Of a DNA stretch of 64,000 bases, positions 51,130-59,468 are shown piece after piece (position 1 is the stretch's first letter; every line of letters begins with the position of its first letter). The position numbers and the translations under genes are program-made. The notes under the pieces were generated by a model. The model was not told the origin of the DNA and did no database searches. It worked only from the letters and a program-made list of their open reading frames with translations. Source of the DNA: Phenylobacterium sp. J426 (lineage in GTDB: Bacteria; Pseudomonadota; Alphaproteobacteria; Caulobacterales; Caulobacteraceae); NCBI RefSeq assembly GCF_024699945.1, contig NZ_JAJOMY010000001.1:1798001-1862000 (forward strand), read 5' to 3'.

Positions 51130-51388
51130 TCAGTGCTTCTCGGCCGGGGCTTCGGCGGCCGGGGGCGTCGTCGGCGCTTCGCTTGCGGTGGTCGTGTCGC
51201 CCGCGGCCAGGGCCGCTTCGGCCGCGGCGGCCTCCATCGCGGCTGTGGCGTCGTCGGGCGTGGCTGCGGCCTCGGTGGTCGCGGGCGTCGTCCCCGCGCC
51301 GTCGCTCGACTTCGAGCAGGCCGCCACGGCCAGGGTGGTCAGGGCGGGCGCCGGCGATGAGCAGCTTGCGCAGGAGCTCGGCAGTCAT
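51130..51388 (-). pseudogene. Small lipoprotein, one frame break near 51350
   Basis: The ATG at 51388 gives MTAELLRKLLIAG, then frame is lost. One base less continues as LTTLAVAACSKSSDGAGTTP, a normal lipobox (VAAC) followed by a 60-residue Ala/Thr/Glu-rich tail. Length 259 is one more than a multiple of three. The break lies in GGCGGGCGCCGGCG (51343-51356), the same 14 bases that surround the tape-measure break, which makes a sequencing artefact probable. Intact, it would be a small inner- or outer-membrane lipoprotein of unknown role. Confidence 0.65.
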
Positions 51389-51444
51389 GGACCTTGTCCT
51401 CTCTCGATGTGCGGCCGCTCTGGACGGCGCGCGACGCCGCGGAT

Positions 51445-52314
51445 TTAGGCCTCGTTGGGGATGTTCGAAAGTGCTTCTTCCAACTCGAGGAAGCTGGGCT
51501 GGGCGCCGGACGGCACGTTGCCGCGGCCGATCTCGACCGAGATCTGCGCGGCGTTGCCGTGCAGGTGGGCGACGAGCACCGACTGAATGATGCGGTAGAA
51601 CGCGCCTTCCTCCTCGACGACCTCCTTCATGCGGGTCGCGAAGGGCCCCACGAGGCCGTACGCCAGGAACACGCCCAGGAAGGTGCCCACAAGCGCGGAG
51701 CCGATCATCCCGCCCAGCACCTCCGGCGGCTCGGTGATCGAGCCCATGGTCTTGATGACGCCGAGCACGGCGGCGACGATGCCGAGCGCGGGCAAGGCGT
51801 CGGCCAGGTTCTGCATCGCGTGGGGCGGGGCCAGCGCCTCGTGGTGATGCTTCTCGAGCTGCTTCTCCATCGCATCCTCGACCTGGTGGGGATCCTCCAG
51901 GTTCATGGTCATCATCCGCAGCGTGTCGCAGATGAAGTCGATGGCGAAGTGGTCCTTCATGATCTTCGGGAAGCGCGTGAAGATCGTGCTCTCGGTGGGG
52001 TTCTCGATGTGGCTCTCGAGCGCGATGACGCCCTTCGACTTCATTGTCTTGGTCAGCAGGAAGAGCAGGCTGAGCAGGTCGCGATAGTCGGCGGGCTTCC
52101 ACTTCGGGCCTGAGAAGATCTTCCCGAAGCCGCCGACGGTGCCCTTGATGACCGGTATCGAGTTGCCGATCAGGAATGCGGCCACGCCCGCGCCGCCGAT
52201 GGCCATCATCTCATGGGGCAGCGCATGGAGGATCACCGCCATGTTGCCGCCCGAGATGATGTAGCTGCCGAACACGAGCGCGAACAGCAGCACGATGCCG
52301 ATGATCTGGAACAT
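51445..52314 (-). CDS. motA: Flagellar motor stator protein MotA
   Basis: MotA with MotB forms the proton-driven stator of the flagellum. The 289-residue protein has four membrane helices: IIGIVLLFALVFGSYIISGG and MMAIGGAGVAAFLIGNSIPV at the start, then NLADALPALGIVAAVLGVIK and GSALVGTFLGVFLAYGLVGP near the end, with a large charged cytoplasmic loop between. No motB is adjacent, which fits Caulobacter-type genomes where the two are apart. Confidence 0.93.
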   Translation of the reverse strand: MFQIIGIVLLFALVFGSYIISGGNMAVILHALPHEMMAIGGAGVAAFLIGNSIPVIKGTVGGFGKIFSGPKWKPADYRDLLSLLFLLTKTMKSKGVIALESHIENPTESTIFTRFPKIMKDHFAIDFICDTLRMMTMNLEDPHQVEDAMEKQLEKHHHEALAPPHAMQNLADALPALGIVAAVLGVIKTMGSITEPPEVLGGMIGSALVGTFLGVFLAYGLVGPFATRMKEVVEEEGAFYRIIQSVLVAHLHGNAAQISVEIGRGNVPSGAQPSFLELEEALSNIPNEA

Positions 52315-52424
52315 GAGCTCCCCCAGAGGAGCCGGAAGCTTGAGGGTTAATGCTTAATGTGTCGTGAGCGCAGCCTATCCTTTGGGGTTTGCGCCGCCGC
52401 GCATCGGGCGTAAGCCGACCTCCG

Positions 52425-53738
52425 ATGCCCAGCTCCGCGCCTCCCGGCGAAGGCCTGTCCCGCCGGCCGTTCACGATCATCTTCTGCGTGTCGCTGGCGA
52501 CGGCGCTGGGCAACACCGGCCTGATCTCGGTGCTTCCGGCGATCGGGCGATCGATCGGCATTCCCGACCCCATGGTGGCGGCCATCTTCTCGCTGTCGGC
52601 CGTGCTGTGGGCGGTGTCGTCGCCCTGGTGGGCGCGGGCCTCGGACCGTTACGGGCGCAAGCCGCTGATGCTGGTCGGGCTCTCGGGCTTCATGGTCTCG
52701 ATGGCGCTGTGCGGGGTCGTGGTCAGCGCGGGGCTGCGCCACTGGGCGGCGCCGATGGTGATCTTCGCCTTCTTCCTGCTGGCGCGAGCCCTGTTCGGCC
52801 TCTTCGGCGCCGCCTCGAATCCCGCGACCCAGGCGTACGTCGCCGAACGCACGGCGCCGGAGAAGCGGACCCAGGCGATGGCCAGCCTGGCCGGCGCCTT
52901 CGGTCTGGGGACCGTCATCGGACCGTTCCTGGCCCCGCTGTTCGTCTATCCGGTGCTGGGTCTGGCGGGGCCGCTCTTCACCTTCGCCCTGATCGCGGCG
53001 GCCATGCTGTTCGTGGTCTGGCGCTATCTGCCCGAGACGCCGGTGTCGGAGGAGGCCCGCCGTCCGCGTCGGCCGGTCGTCGCGGGAGCGGCGAAGGAGA
53101 GGTCGATGTGGCGCGATCCGCGTGTCACCCCGTTCCTGATCTATGGCTTCATCGTCGCCACCTGCCAGACAGCCCAGGCCCAGACCCTCGGCTTTCTGAT
53201 CATCGACAAGCTCGGCATGTCGCCGACCGAGGCGCAGTACTTCATCGCCATCGCCATGATGTTCGGCGCGCTCGCCGGCCTCTTGGCTCAGTGGGGCATC
53301 ATCCGCATGTTCCAGATGACGCCGCGCCAGCTCCTGCGCTGGGGCGTCGCCGTGGCGGCGGCCGGCAACCTGATCGTGGCTCTGTCGCCGGACTACTATG
53401 TGGTGGTGGCGGGCTACGCGATCTCCAGCCTCGGCTTCGGCTTTGCGCGACCGGGGTTCACCGCCGGCTCGTCCATCGCCGTCGGCATCGAGGAGCAGGC
53501 GCGGGTCGCCGGCGTGATCGCCGCCGTGAACGGCATCAATGTCGTGCTCGCGCCGTTCTTCGTCTGGCTCTACCAGCACATGGGCCCGGCGCCGTTCCTG
53601 CTGAACGCCAGCCTGATGGCGGCGATGCTGATCTACGCGTTCCGCAATACCCAGCTGAGGAACGCCGATCCCGAGCCGGCGAGCCGTGAGGCGGCCACCG
53701 CCGCCACTCTGGAGAAGCGCGACGAGGGTGGCGTCTAG
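52425..53738 (+). CDS. MFS transporter (TetA-like drug/solute exporter)
   Basis: The 437-residue protein has twelve membrane helices and the MFS motif WARASDRYGRKPLMLVGLSG in the loop between helices 2 and 3, as in TCR/TetA-like efflux pumps, and FGAASNPATQAYVAERTAPE in helix 4-5. The ATG at 52425 is chosen since earlier frame has no ribosome site. It ends with a four-base convergent overlap on the transglycosylase. The transported compound is unknown. Confidence 0.85.
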   Translation: MPSSAPPGEGLSRRPFTIIFCVSLATALGNTGLISVLPAIGRSIGIPDPMVAAIFSLSAVLWAVSSPWWARASDRYGRKPLMLVGLSGFMVSMALCGVVVSAGLRHWAAPMVIFAFFLLARALFGLFGAASNPATQAYVAERTAPEKRTQAMASLAGAFGLGTVIGPFLAPLFVYPVLGLAGPLFTFALIAAAMLFVVWRYLPETPVSEEARRPRRPVVAGAAKERSMWRDPRVTPFLIYGFIVATCQTAQAQTLGFLIIDKLGMSPTEAQYFIAIAMMFGALAGLLAQWGIIRMFQMTPRQLLRWGVAVAAAGNLIVALSPDYYVVVAGYAISSLGFGFARPGFTAGSSIAVGIEEQARVAGVIAAVNGINVVLAPFFVWLYQHMGPAPFLLNASLMAAMLIYAFRNTQLRNADPEPASREAATAATLEKRDEGGV

Positions 53739-55027
53739 CGACCGGCTCCGGCGTCGGCCTTCAGTCTCTGGACCATGTCGGGCGACAGGTAGCCGTCGGC
53801 GGTCAGGCCGCGGCTTTTCTGCCAGGCGCGGAGCGCGGTTCGGGTGTTCATGCCGACGACGCCGTCCGGCGTGCCGGCGTCGAAGCCCAGGGCGTTCAGC
53901 GCCCGCTGGGCGGTCATGCGATCGACAAGCGACATCGGCTGCTCCTGCGGCCACGGGCGCACGACGCCGCTGTCTCCTGCGAACCGATCGGCCAGCATCC
54001 CGACCCCCAGGGCATAGGCCAGGCTGTTGTTGTACTTCCGGATCGCGAAGTGGTTCGGGAACAGCAGGAACAGCGGCCCCCGAGCTCCGGCCGGCGCGAC
54101 GAGCTGGGCCTGCGCCGTCGCGTCGGAGCTGCTCCAAGGCAGGCCGTCGGCGCGTCTTACGCCCTGTTCGGCCCATTGGGCCGGGGTCAGGCGCGGGCCC
54201 TCCGTCTGGGCGTAGTCGAAGTTGGCCGGGACGGTGACCTCCCGCGCCCAGCTCTGGCCGCGCACCCAGCCGGCTTTCGAGAGCAGGTTCGCGGCGGAGG
54301 CCAGGGCGTCGCCGCGCGAGCCCCAGATGTCCCGCTTGCCGTCGCCGTCGAAATCCACGGCCGTGGAGAGGAAAGTCGTCGGGATGAACTGGGTCTGGCC
54401 CATGGCGCCGGCCCAGGAGCCTTTCAGGCGCGCGCGCGGGTGCTCGCCCGACTGGATGATCTTGAGCGCGGCGATCAGTTCGCCCTCGGCCCAGGCCCGC
54501 CGACGGCCCTGCGCGGCCAGGGTGGCCACCGAGCGGATCACGTCCATGTCGCCCTGGATGGCGCCGAAGCCGCTCTCCAGCGCCCAGACGCCCAGCAGGA
54601 TCTCCCGGGGCACGCCGTAGCGGTCCTCGATGGAGACCCACTCTGGCATATCGGCGCGACGGCGCTGTCCGATCGCGGCGCGGTCGGCGGTGACCACGCC
54701 CTTCAGATACTCGCTGACAGGCTTGGAGAATTCCGGCTGGCGGCTGTCGAGCCCAGCCACCCGCGGATCGGGTGTCAGGCCAGCCATCTCGCGCTGCAGG
54801 ACGTCGGCGCGGATGCCGGCGGCCCGCGCGCGGCCCTGGAACTCCGCGGCCCAGGCGTCGAAGATCATGTCCCCGGAGGCGGTGGGTGGCGTGATCGGCG
54901 CGGCTGGCGCCGGCGGCGCGGGCGCCTCGGCAGGTGCAGCCGTGGGCGCGGGCGGAGGCGGAGCCGGCCTGGGCGGGCTGGCGCAACCGGCGAGAACGGA
55001 GAGGGCGATGAGGTAACGGCGACGCAT
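53735..55027 (-). CDS. Lytic murein transglycosylase (MltB-like) with peptidoglycan-binding domain
   Basis: The 430-residue lipoprotein (MRRRYLIALSVLAGC lipobox at Cys15) has a Pro/Ala-rich linker, the SLT-2 domain (about 55-350: VSIEDRYGVPREILLGVWAL with catalytic Glu following, and GAMGQTQFIPTTFLSTAVDF) and a C-terminal peptidoglycan-binding domain (ALNALGFDAGTPDGVVGMNT). It cleaves glycan strands in the periplasm for wall turnover. The start at 55027 places the lipobox correctly. Confidence 0.9.
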   Translation of the reverse strand: MRRRYLIALSVLAGCASPPRPAPPPPAPTAAPAEAPAPPAPAAPITPPTASGDMIFDAWAAEFQGRARAAGIRADVLQREMAGLTPDPRVAGLDSRQPEFSKPVSEYLKGVVTADRAAIGQRRRADMPEWVSIEDRYGVPREILLGVWALESGFGAIQGDMDVIRSVATLAAQGRRRAWAEGELIAALKIIQSGEHPRARLKGSWAGAMGQTQFIPTTFLSTAVDFDGDGKRDIWGSRGDALASAANLLSKAGWVRGQSWAREVTVPANFDYAQTEGPRLTPAQWAEQGVRRADGLPWSSSDATAQAQLVAPAGARGPLFLLFPNHFAIRKYNNSLAYALGVGMLADRFAGDSGVVRPWPQEQPMSLVDRMTAQRALNALGFDAGTPDGVVGMNTRTALRAWQKSRGLTADGYLSPDMVQRLKADAGAGR

Positions 55028-55079
55028 CATCCGATATCTAGTGCTCGCTGAATCCGGTCCCAATCACAACGCCGTCAGG

Positions 55080-55108
55080 TTGACGAAAGGCGTATGCCCC
55101 CGTATATG
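55080..55108 (+). promoter_or_regulatory. Promoter for rpmJ
   Basis: TTGACG (55080-55085) and TATATG (55103-55108) are 17 bp apart, close to the vegetative consensus, about 50 bp upstream of the rpmJ start. It is the only clear promoter in this gap between the divergent genes. Confidence 0.6.
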
Positions 55109-55161
55109 CGCGCCCTCTTGTCGAAACCGGGGCGGCGACGCCCCCTCAGCAGTACACGGTC

Positions 55162-55287
55162 ATGAAGGTCAGAAGCTCGCTCAAGTCGCTCAAGACGCGC
55201 CACCGCGACTGCAAGCTCGTGCGCCGCAAGGGCCGGGTGTACGTCATCAACAAGACCGACCCGCGCTTCAAGGCCAAGCAAGGCTAA
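55162..55287 (+). CDS. rpmJ: 50S ribosomal protein L36
   Basis: The 41-residue protein ([20 protein letters not shown]...) is L36 of the zinc-independent type, with only one of the four zinc cysteines left. Typical of Caulobacter and relatives. It ends FKAKQG and is followed five bases later by the HAD gene, perhaps cotranscribed. Confidence 0.95.
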   Translation: MKVRSSLKSLKTRHRDCKLVRRKGRVYVINKTDPRFKAKQG

Positions 55288-55292
55288 GCCGC

Positions 55293-55895
55293 GTGCCGAA
55301 GGCCCTGCTGTGGGACTTCGGCAATGTCATCGTGCGCTGGGACCCGCGCACGCTCTATGCCAAAATCTTTGAGGAACCGGCCGACCTCGACCGGTTCCTT
55401 TCGCATGTCTGCACCATGGCCTGGCACATGGCGCACGACGCCGGCGTGACCTTCGCCGAGAACCGCGCCCGCCTGTTGCCCCAGCATCCCGATTACGCCG
55501 AGGCGATTCACGCCTGGGAGAGCCGGTGGTGGGAGATGTTCTCAGGCGCGATTCCTGAGACCGAAGCGGCGATCGAGGCGCTTCATGCTCGCGGCGTGCC
55601 GCAGTACGGCCTGTCGAACGTATCCCATGAAACGCTGGAAGGCACGCTGGCGCTGAGCCCCGCGTTCAGCCGCCTCGAGGGGGTGATCGCCTCGGGTGTC
55701 GAGGGCGTGATGAAGCCGGACCCGGCGATCTTCCGGCTGGTCTGTGACCGGTACGGTCACGCGCCCGGCGAGATCCTGTTCGTGGACGACAGCGCCAGGA
55801 ACATCGCAGCCGCGCGCGAACTGGGCTTCGACGTGCACCACTTCACCGAACCGGCGGCGCTCCGGCCTGCGTTGGAAGCGCGCGGGCTGCTCTAG
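55293..55895 (+). CDS. HAD-family hydrolase (haloacid dehalogenase-like phosphatase)
   Basis: GTG at 55293 gives 200 residues. HAD motif I is LLWDFGNVIVRWDP (nucleophile Asp), motif II is YGLSNVS, motif III Lys lies in GVMKPDPAIFRLVC and motif IV is ILFVDDSARNIAAAREL. A helical cap lies between I and II. It probably acts on a small phosphate ester or haloacid. It shares four bases convergently with folE. Confidence 0.87.
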   Translation: MPKALLWDFGNVIVRWDPRTLYAKIFEEPADLDRFLSHVCTMAWHMAHDAGVTFAENRARLLPQHPDYAEAIHAWESRWWEMFSGAIPETEAAIEALHARGVPQYGLSNVSHETLEGTLALSPAFSRLEGVIASGVEGVMKPDPAIFRLVCDRYGHAPGEILFVDDSARNIAAARELGFDVHHFTEPAALRPALEARGLL

Positions 55896-56479
55896 CCGCC
55901 GTTGCGGACGAGCTCGAAGAATTCCTGACGCGTGCGCGGGTCGTCGCGGACCTCGCCCAGGAGATGGCTGGTGGTGAGCCGCGAGCCCGGCGTGTTCACC
56001 CCCCGCATCGTCATGCACGAGTGCTCGGAGACGATGACGACGCCGACGCCCTTCGGATCGAGGATGTCCTGGATAGCCTCGGCGATCTCGGCGGTCAGCT
56101 TTTCCTGGATCTGCAGACGCCGGGCGAAGCCATGGACGACGCGCGCGAGCTTGGAGATGCCCACCACGCGGTTGCGCGGCAGGTAGCCCACGTGCGCCTT
56201 GCCAAGGAACGGCAGCATGTGGTGCTCGCAGAAGCTCACCACGCGGATGTCCTTCAGGACCACCAGCTCGTCGTAGCCGCCGACCTCGTCGAAGGTGCGC
56301 TCCAGGTACTCGCGCGGATCGCTCTCGTAGCCGGAGAACAGCTCCTTGTAGGACTTCACCACCCGCTTGGGCGTATCCAGCAGGCCCTCGCGGTCGGGGT
56401 CGTCGCCTGCCCATTCGATGAGCGTGCGCACCGCGGCCAGGGCGTCTTCTTCGCTGGGCCGGCGCTTGCCGTCGGACAT
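55892..56479 (-). CDS. folE: GTP cyclohydrolase I
   Basis: FolE converts GTP to dihydroneopterin triphosphate, the first step of tetrahydrofolate synthesis (also for queuosine precursors). The 195-residue protein has the zinc site in VSFCEHHMLPFLGKAHVGYL and the second Cys in VSEHSCMTMRGV. The ATG at 56479 follows GGAGGG at 7 bases. Normal length. Confidence 0.95.
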   Translation of the reverse strand: MSDGKRRPSEEDALAAVRTLIEWAGDDPDREGLLDTPKRVVKSYKELFSGYESDPREYLERTFDEVGGYDELVVLKDIRVVSFCEHHMLPFLGKAHVGYLPRNRVVGISKLARVVHGFARRLQIQEKLTAEIAEAIQDILDPKGVGVVIVSEHSCMTMRGVNTPGSRLTTSHLLGEVRDDPRTRQEFFELVRNGG

Positions 56480-56612
56480 GTCAGATCCCTCCGCGTCGAT
56501 GCGTCTCAACGGCTAGCTTCTAGTCGAGGTTCATGGCCGCATGACAGCCCCTTCGCGGCCCGCTAAACACCGCGCCTTCCCTGTCGCCACCCACTTGAGA
56601 TAGAGCTTTGCC

Positions 56613-56882
56613 ATGGCCGACGACGCTTCCGCGCACTCCGACATCCTGAACGCCACGGCTCAGGGTCAGCTCAAGAGCATCATCGAGCGCGTCGAGCGCC
56701 TCGAGCAGGAGAAGGCCGAGATCGCCGAGCAGGTGAAGGAAGTCCTGGCCGAGGCCAAGGGCAACGGCTTCGACGTGAAGATCATCCGCAAGGTCATCCG
56801 GCTGCGGAAGCAGGACCGCGCCAAGCGGCAGGAGGAAGAGGCGATCCTCGACCTCTATCTCTCGGCGATCGGAGAGATTTGA
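56613..56882 (+). CDS. gapR: GapR nucleoid-associated protein (DUF2312)
   Basis: GapR is an essential Caulobacter nucleoid protein that clamps overtwisted DNA ahead of replication forks and transcription. The 89-residue protein has the full pattern: a coiled-coil helix (AQGQLKSIIERVERLEQEKA), then EVLAEAKGNGFDVKIIRKVI and RLRKQDRAKRQEEEAILDLY. It is the same length as the Caulobacter protein. Its stop overlaps the next gene start (TTGA). Confidence 0.9.
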   Translation: MADDASAHSDILNATAQGQLKSIIERVERLEQEKAEIAEQVKEVLAEAKGNGFDVKIIRKVIRLRKQDRAKRQEEEAILDLYLSAIGEI

Positions 56883-57199
56883 AGCGTAAGGCTCCCCTTT
56901 CGCCCTACGAGGCCCAGAAGGCGGCCGCCAAGCGCGCCGCCCTCAACGCCCTGAAACGCGCCCGCCGGACCGCCGACAAGGCGGGCGTCGAGCTCTCCGA
57001 CTGGGAGGGCGAATTCCTCGGCAGCGTCACCGAACGTGTGAAGACCTTCGGCCGCGCCTTCGGCGACCCCGAGAAGGGCGCGCCCGGCCAGGCGCTCTCG
57101 GCCATGCAGGCCGTGAAGCTGCAAGAGATCGCCGCCAAGGCGAAAGGCGAGAAGAAGGGCCTCCAGCGGAAGCCCTTCAAGCGCAAGTCCGAGGACTAG
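56879..57199 (+). CDS. Hypothetical basic protein coupled to gapR
   Basis: The TTG at 56879 overlaps the gapR stop, giving a 106-residue, Lys-rich protein (MKRKAPLSPYEAQKAAAKRA...) with WEGEFLGSVTERVKTFGRAF in the middle. It is found next to gapR in relatives as far as I recall, function unknown. Strong basic charge would allow nucleic-acid binding. It has a four-base convergent overlap with the TacA-like gene. Confidence 0.65.
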   Translation: MKRKAPLSPYEAQKAAAKRAALNALKRARRTADKAGVELSDWEGEFLGSVTERVKTFGRAFGDPEKGAPGQALSAMQAVKLQEIAAKAKGEKKGLQRKPFKRKSED

Positions 57200-58671
57200 G
57201 CCGCGGCCTCGTCGGCCTCGCCGGCGCCCTTGATCAGACCTTCGAGCCCGTTCTCGCGGACCTTGCGGTAGAGCGTCGAGCGGCCGATGCCGAGGCGGCG
57301 GGCCACCTCGCTCATGTGGCCGGCGTAGACCTCGATGGCGTGCTGGATCAGGTCGCGTTCGATCTCGTCCAGCGGGCGGATATGGCCCTTATGGTCGAGG
57401 ATGCGCACCGGGCTTTCCGGCATCGGCAGGGAGGCGGCCAGTTCAGCGGCTGACGGCACTGGCATCGGCGTGCTCAGCGCTTCCGGCGGCGGGGCGGCGA
57501 TGCCGGAGATGGCCGGGAAGTCGTGCGGCTGCAGATAGGGCGCGTCCGCGAGCACGATGGCGCGATAGACTGCGTTCTCCAGCTGGCGGACGTTGCCCGG
57601 CCAGTCGAAGGCGGTCAGGCAGGCCAGTGTCTCAGGCGCAGCGCCGACCACAGCCTTCCCCTCTTCCACGTTGAAGCGCCGGACAAAGCAGTCGACCAGC
57701 GCCGGCACGTCTTCCTTCCGCTCGCGCAAGGATGGCGCCTCGATCGGGAAGACGTTCAGACGGTAGTAGAGGTCCTCGCGGAAGCGGCCCTCGGCGACGG
57801 CGTTCGACAGGTCGCGGTTGGTGGCCGAGACGATGCGCACATCGACCTTGATCGAGCGCTTCGAGCCGATCGGGTCGATCTCGCTCTCCTGCAACGCGCG
57901 CAGCAGCTTGACCTGCATGTCCAGCGGCAGCTCGCCGACCTCGTCCAGGAACAGCGTGCCGCCGTTGGCCTCCTGGAACTTGCCCAGGTGCTTGTCGGTG
58001 GCGCCGGTGAAGCTGCCCTTCTCGTGGCCGAACAGGATCGACTCCACGAGGTTGTCGGGGATGGCGCCGCAGTTGACGGCGACGAAGGGCTTGCCGGCGC
58101 GGTCGGACGAGCCGTGCACGGCGCGGGCGATGACTTCCTTGCCGACGCCGCTCTCGCCGGTGATCAGGATCGGGATGCCGGACTTGGCCGCGCGTTCGCC
58201 CAGCCGCTTGACCATCGTCATCGCGGGCGAGGAGCCGATCAGGTCGTCGAAGGTGGTGCGGCCGCTCGTGTGCTTCTTCAGCCGATCGACCTCGCCCTTC
58301 AGGGCGCCCATCGACAGCGCATTGCGGATGGACACGATGATCCGCTCGGGGGCGGCGGGCTTGACGAAGAAGTCGGTGGCGCCGGCCTGCATGGCCTGGA
58401 CGACGGTGTCGATGCCGCCCGTGGCGGTCACGACGATCACCGGCTGGTTGAAGCCGCGCGCCCGCATCTCCGTCAGGGTGTCCTGGCCCGAGATGCCCGG
58501 CATCACGAGGTCGAGCAGGACCACGTCGGCGGTCCCGCCGGCGGCGAGGCGCGCGATCGCCTGATCGCCGGACTCGGCGTAGGCGACCGCGAAGCCTTCG
58601 CGCTCCAGGACCGCCTGGATCAGGCGGCGTTGTGTCGGGTCGTCGTCGACGACCAGGACCGTTTTGGCCAT
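57196..58671 (-). CDS. tacA: Sigma-54 response regulator, TacA-like
   Basis: The 491-residue NtrC-family activator has a receiver domain ([20 protein letters not shown], phospho-acceptor Asp in [13 protein letters not shown]), an AAA+ domain with [20 protein letters not shown] and the sigma-54-contact loop GSFTGA, and a Fis-type HTH ([20 protein letters not shown]). In Caulobacter, TacA is activated by the ShkA-ShpA phosphorelay and turns on the stalk gene staR. Proximity to gapR supports the identification. The 124-bp gap upstream (58672-58795) holds no gene. Confidence 0.82.
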   Translation of the reverse strand: MAKTVLVVDDDPTQRRLIQAVLEREGFAVAYAESGDQAIARLAAGGTADVVLLDLVMPGISGQDTLTEMRARGFNQPVIVVTATGGIDTVVQAMQAGATDFFVKPAAPERIIVSIRNALSMGALKGEVDRLKKHTSGRTTFDDLIGSSPAMTMVKRLGERAAKSGIPILITGESGVGKEVIARAVHGSSDRAGKPFVAVNCGAIPDNLVESILFGHEKGSFTGATDKHLGKFQEANGGTLFLDEVGELPLDMQVKLLRALQESEIDPIGSKRSIKVDVRIVSATNRDLSNAVAEGRFREDLYYRLNVFPIEAPSLRERKEDVPALVDCFVRRFNVEEGKAVVGAAPETLACLTAFDWPGNVRQLENAVYRAIVLADAPYLQPHDFPAISGIAAPPPEALSTPMPVPSAAELAASLPMPESPVRILDHKGHIRPLDEIERDLIQHAIEVYAGHMSEVARRLGIGRSTLYRKVRENGLEGLIKGAGEADEAAA

Positions 58672-58795
58672 GTGAAAACACCCACCGGAATGTCTCGGCC
58701 GTCTTTCTGACGACCTGCGTTGTTGTCCCCGTTTGATACAGGGCAGCGGTAAAGGCGGGGTTTCGGAAGCCTGAGTCGGAGGTTAACGGCGGACC

Positions 58796-59404
58796 TTATT
58801 CGGCCGCGACGAGAACCGGCTCACGCGGCAGAGCCGGCAGGCTGAACCTGGGCAGGAAGAACTGCACGATCGGGCCGATCGCCAGTGCATAGAGCACGGT
58901 GCCCACGCCGACCGTGCCGCCCATGAGCCAACCGGCGGCCAGCACCGTGATCTCGATGCCGGTGCGCACGCGACGGAGCGGCCAGCCGGTCCGGCGGGCA
59001 AGTCCGGTCATCAGGCCGTCGCGCGGCCCCGGGCCGAGGCCCGCGCCAATATAGAGGCCGCCGGCGATGCCGTTGAGCAGGATGCCCAAGGCCAGGAACA
59101 GCGCGCGCAGCGGATAGCCCTCGATGTCGGGGACGAGCGGCGCGGTGGCGTCGACGGCCAGGCCGATGACGATGACGTTGGCGACGGTGCCGATGCCCGG
59201 CTTCTGCTTGAGCGGGATCCACAGCAAGAGGACAAGCGCCCCGATCAGGCAGACCACCAGGCCGAACGACAGCGGCGTCTGTTCCGTGACGCCCTCGTTG
59301 AGGACGCCCCAGGGCTCCAAGCCGAGGCCGGCCTCCAGCATCACGGAGATAGAGAAGCCGTACAGCACGAGGCCGGCGAACAGCTGGATGAGGCGGCGGA
59401 TCAT
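58796..59404 (-). CDS. YczE/YitT-family membrane protein
   Basis: This 202-residue protein has five hydrophobic helices (LIQLFAGLVLYGFSISVMLE, LVVCLIGALVLLLWIPLKQK) and GGLYIGAGLGPGPRDGLMTG, the signature of YczE-like proteins. The ATG at 59404 is chosen over frames that run into the operator. It is divergent from a MocR regulator, a well-known genomic pair in which the regulator likely controls the transporter. Substrate unknown, possibly a vitamin or amino acid. Confidence 0.8.
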   Translation of the reverse strand: MIRRLIQLFAGLVLYGFSISVMLEAGLGLEPWGVLNEGVTEQTPLSFGLVVCLIGALVLLLWIPLKQKPGIGTVANVIVIGLAVDATAPLVPDIEGYPLRALFLALGILLNGIAGGLYIGAGLGPGPRDGLMTGLARRTGWPLRRVRTGIEITVLAAGWLMGGTVGVGTVLYALAIGPIVQFFLPRFSLPALPREPVLVAAE

Positions 59405-59413
59405 CATAGAGGC

Positions 59414-59452
59414 CAAGGTGGTCGCAACTGGCCTTGGATTAAATAGCCAGTG
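59414..59452. promoter_or_regulatory. Operator region between yczE-like and mocR-like genes
   Basis: The 64-bp gap between the divergent genes has two inverted repeats: CCAAGG (59414-59419) with CCTTGG (59433-59438), and ACTGGC (59428-59433) with GCCAGT (59447-59452). MocR regulators commonly bind repeats in such divergent regions. Confidence 0.5.
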
Positions 59453-59468
59453 GATGTAGCGTGGCCTT

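Noticed and set aside
49425..51590. A 721-codon plus-strand open frame
   Set aside because: Antisense shadow of mnmC and the lipoprotein gene.
52347..54986. An 879-codon minus-strand open frame
   Set aside because: It covers the MFS transporter antisense and the transglycosylase out of frame, both of which are well supported. It has no domain-like sequence.
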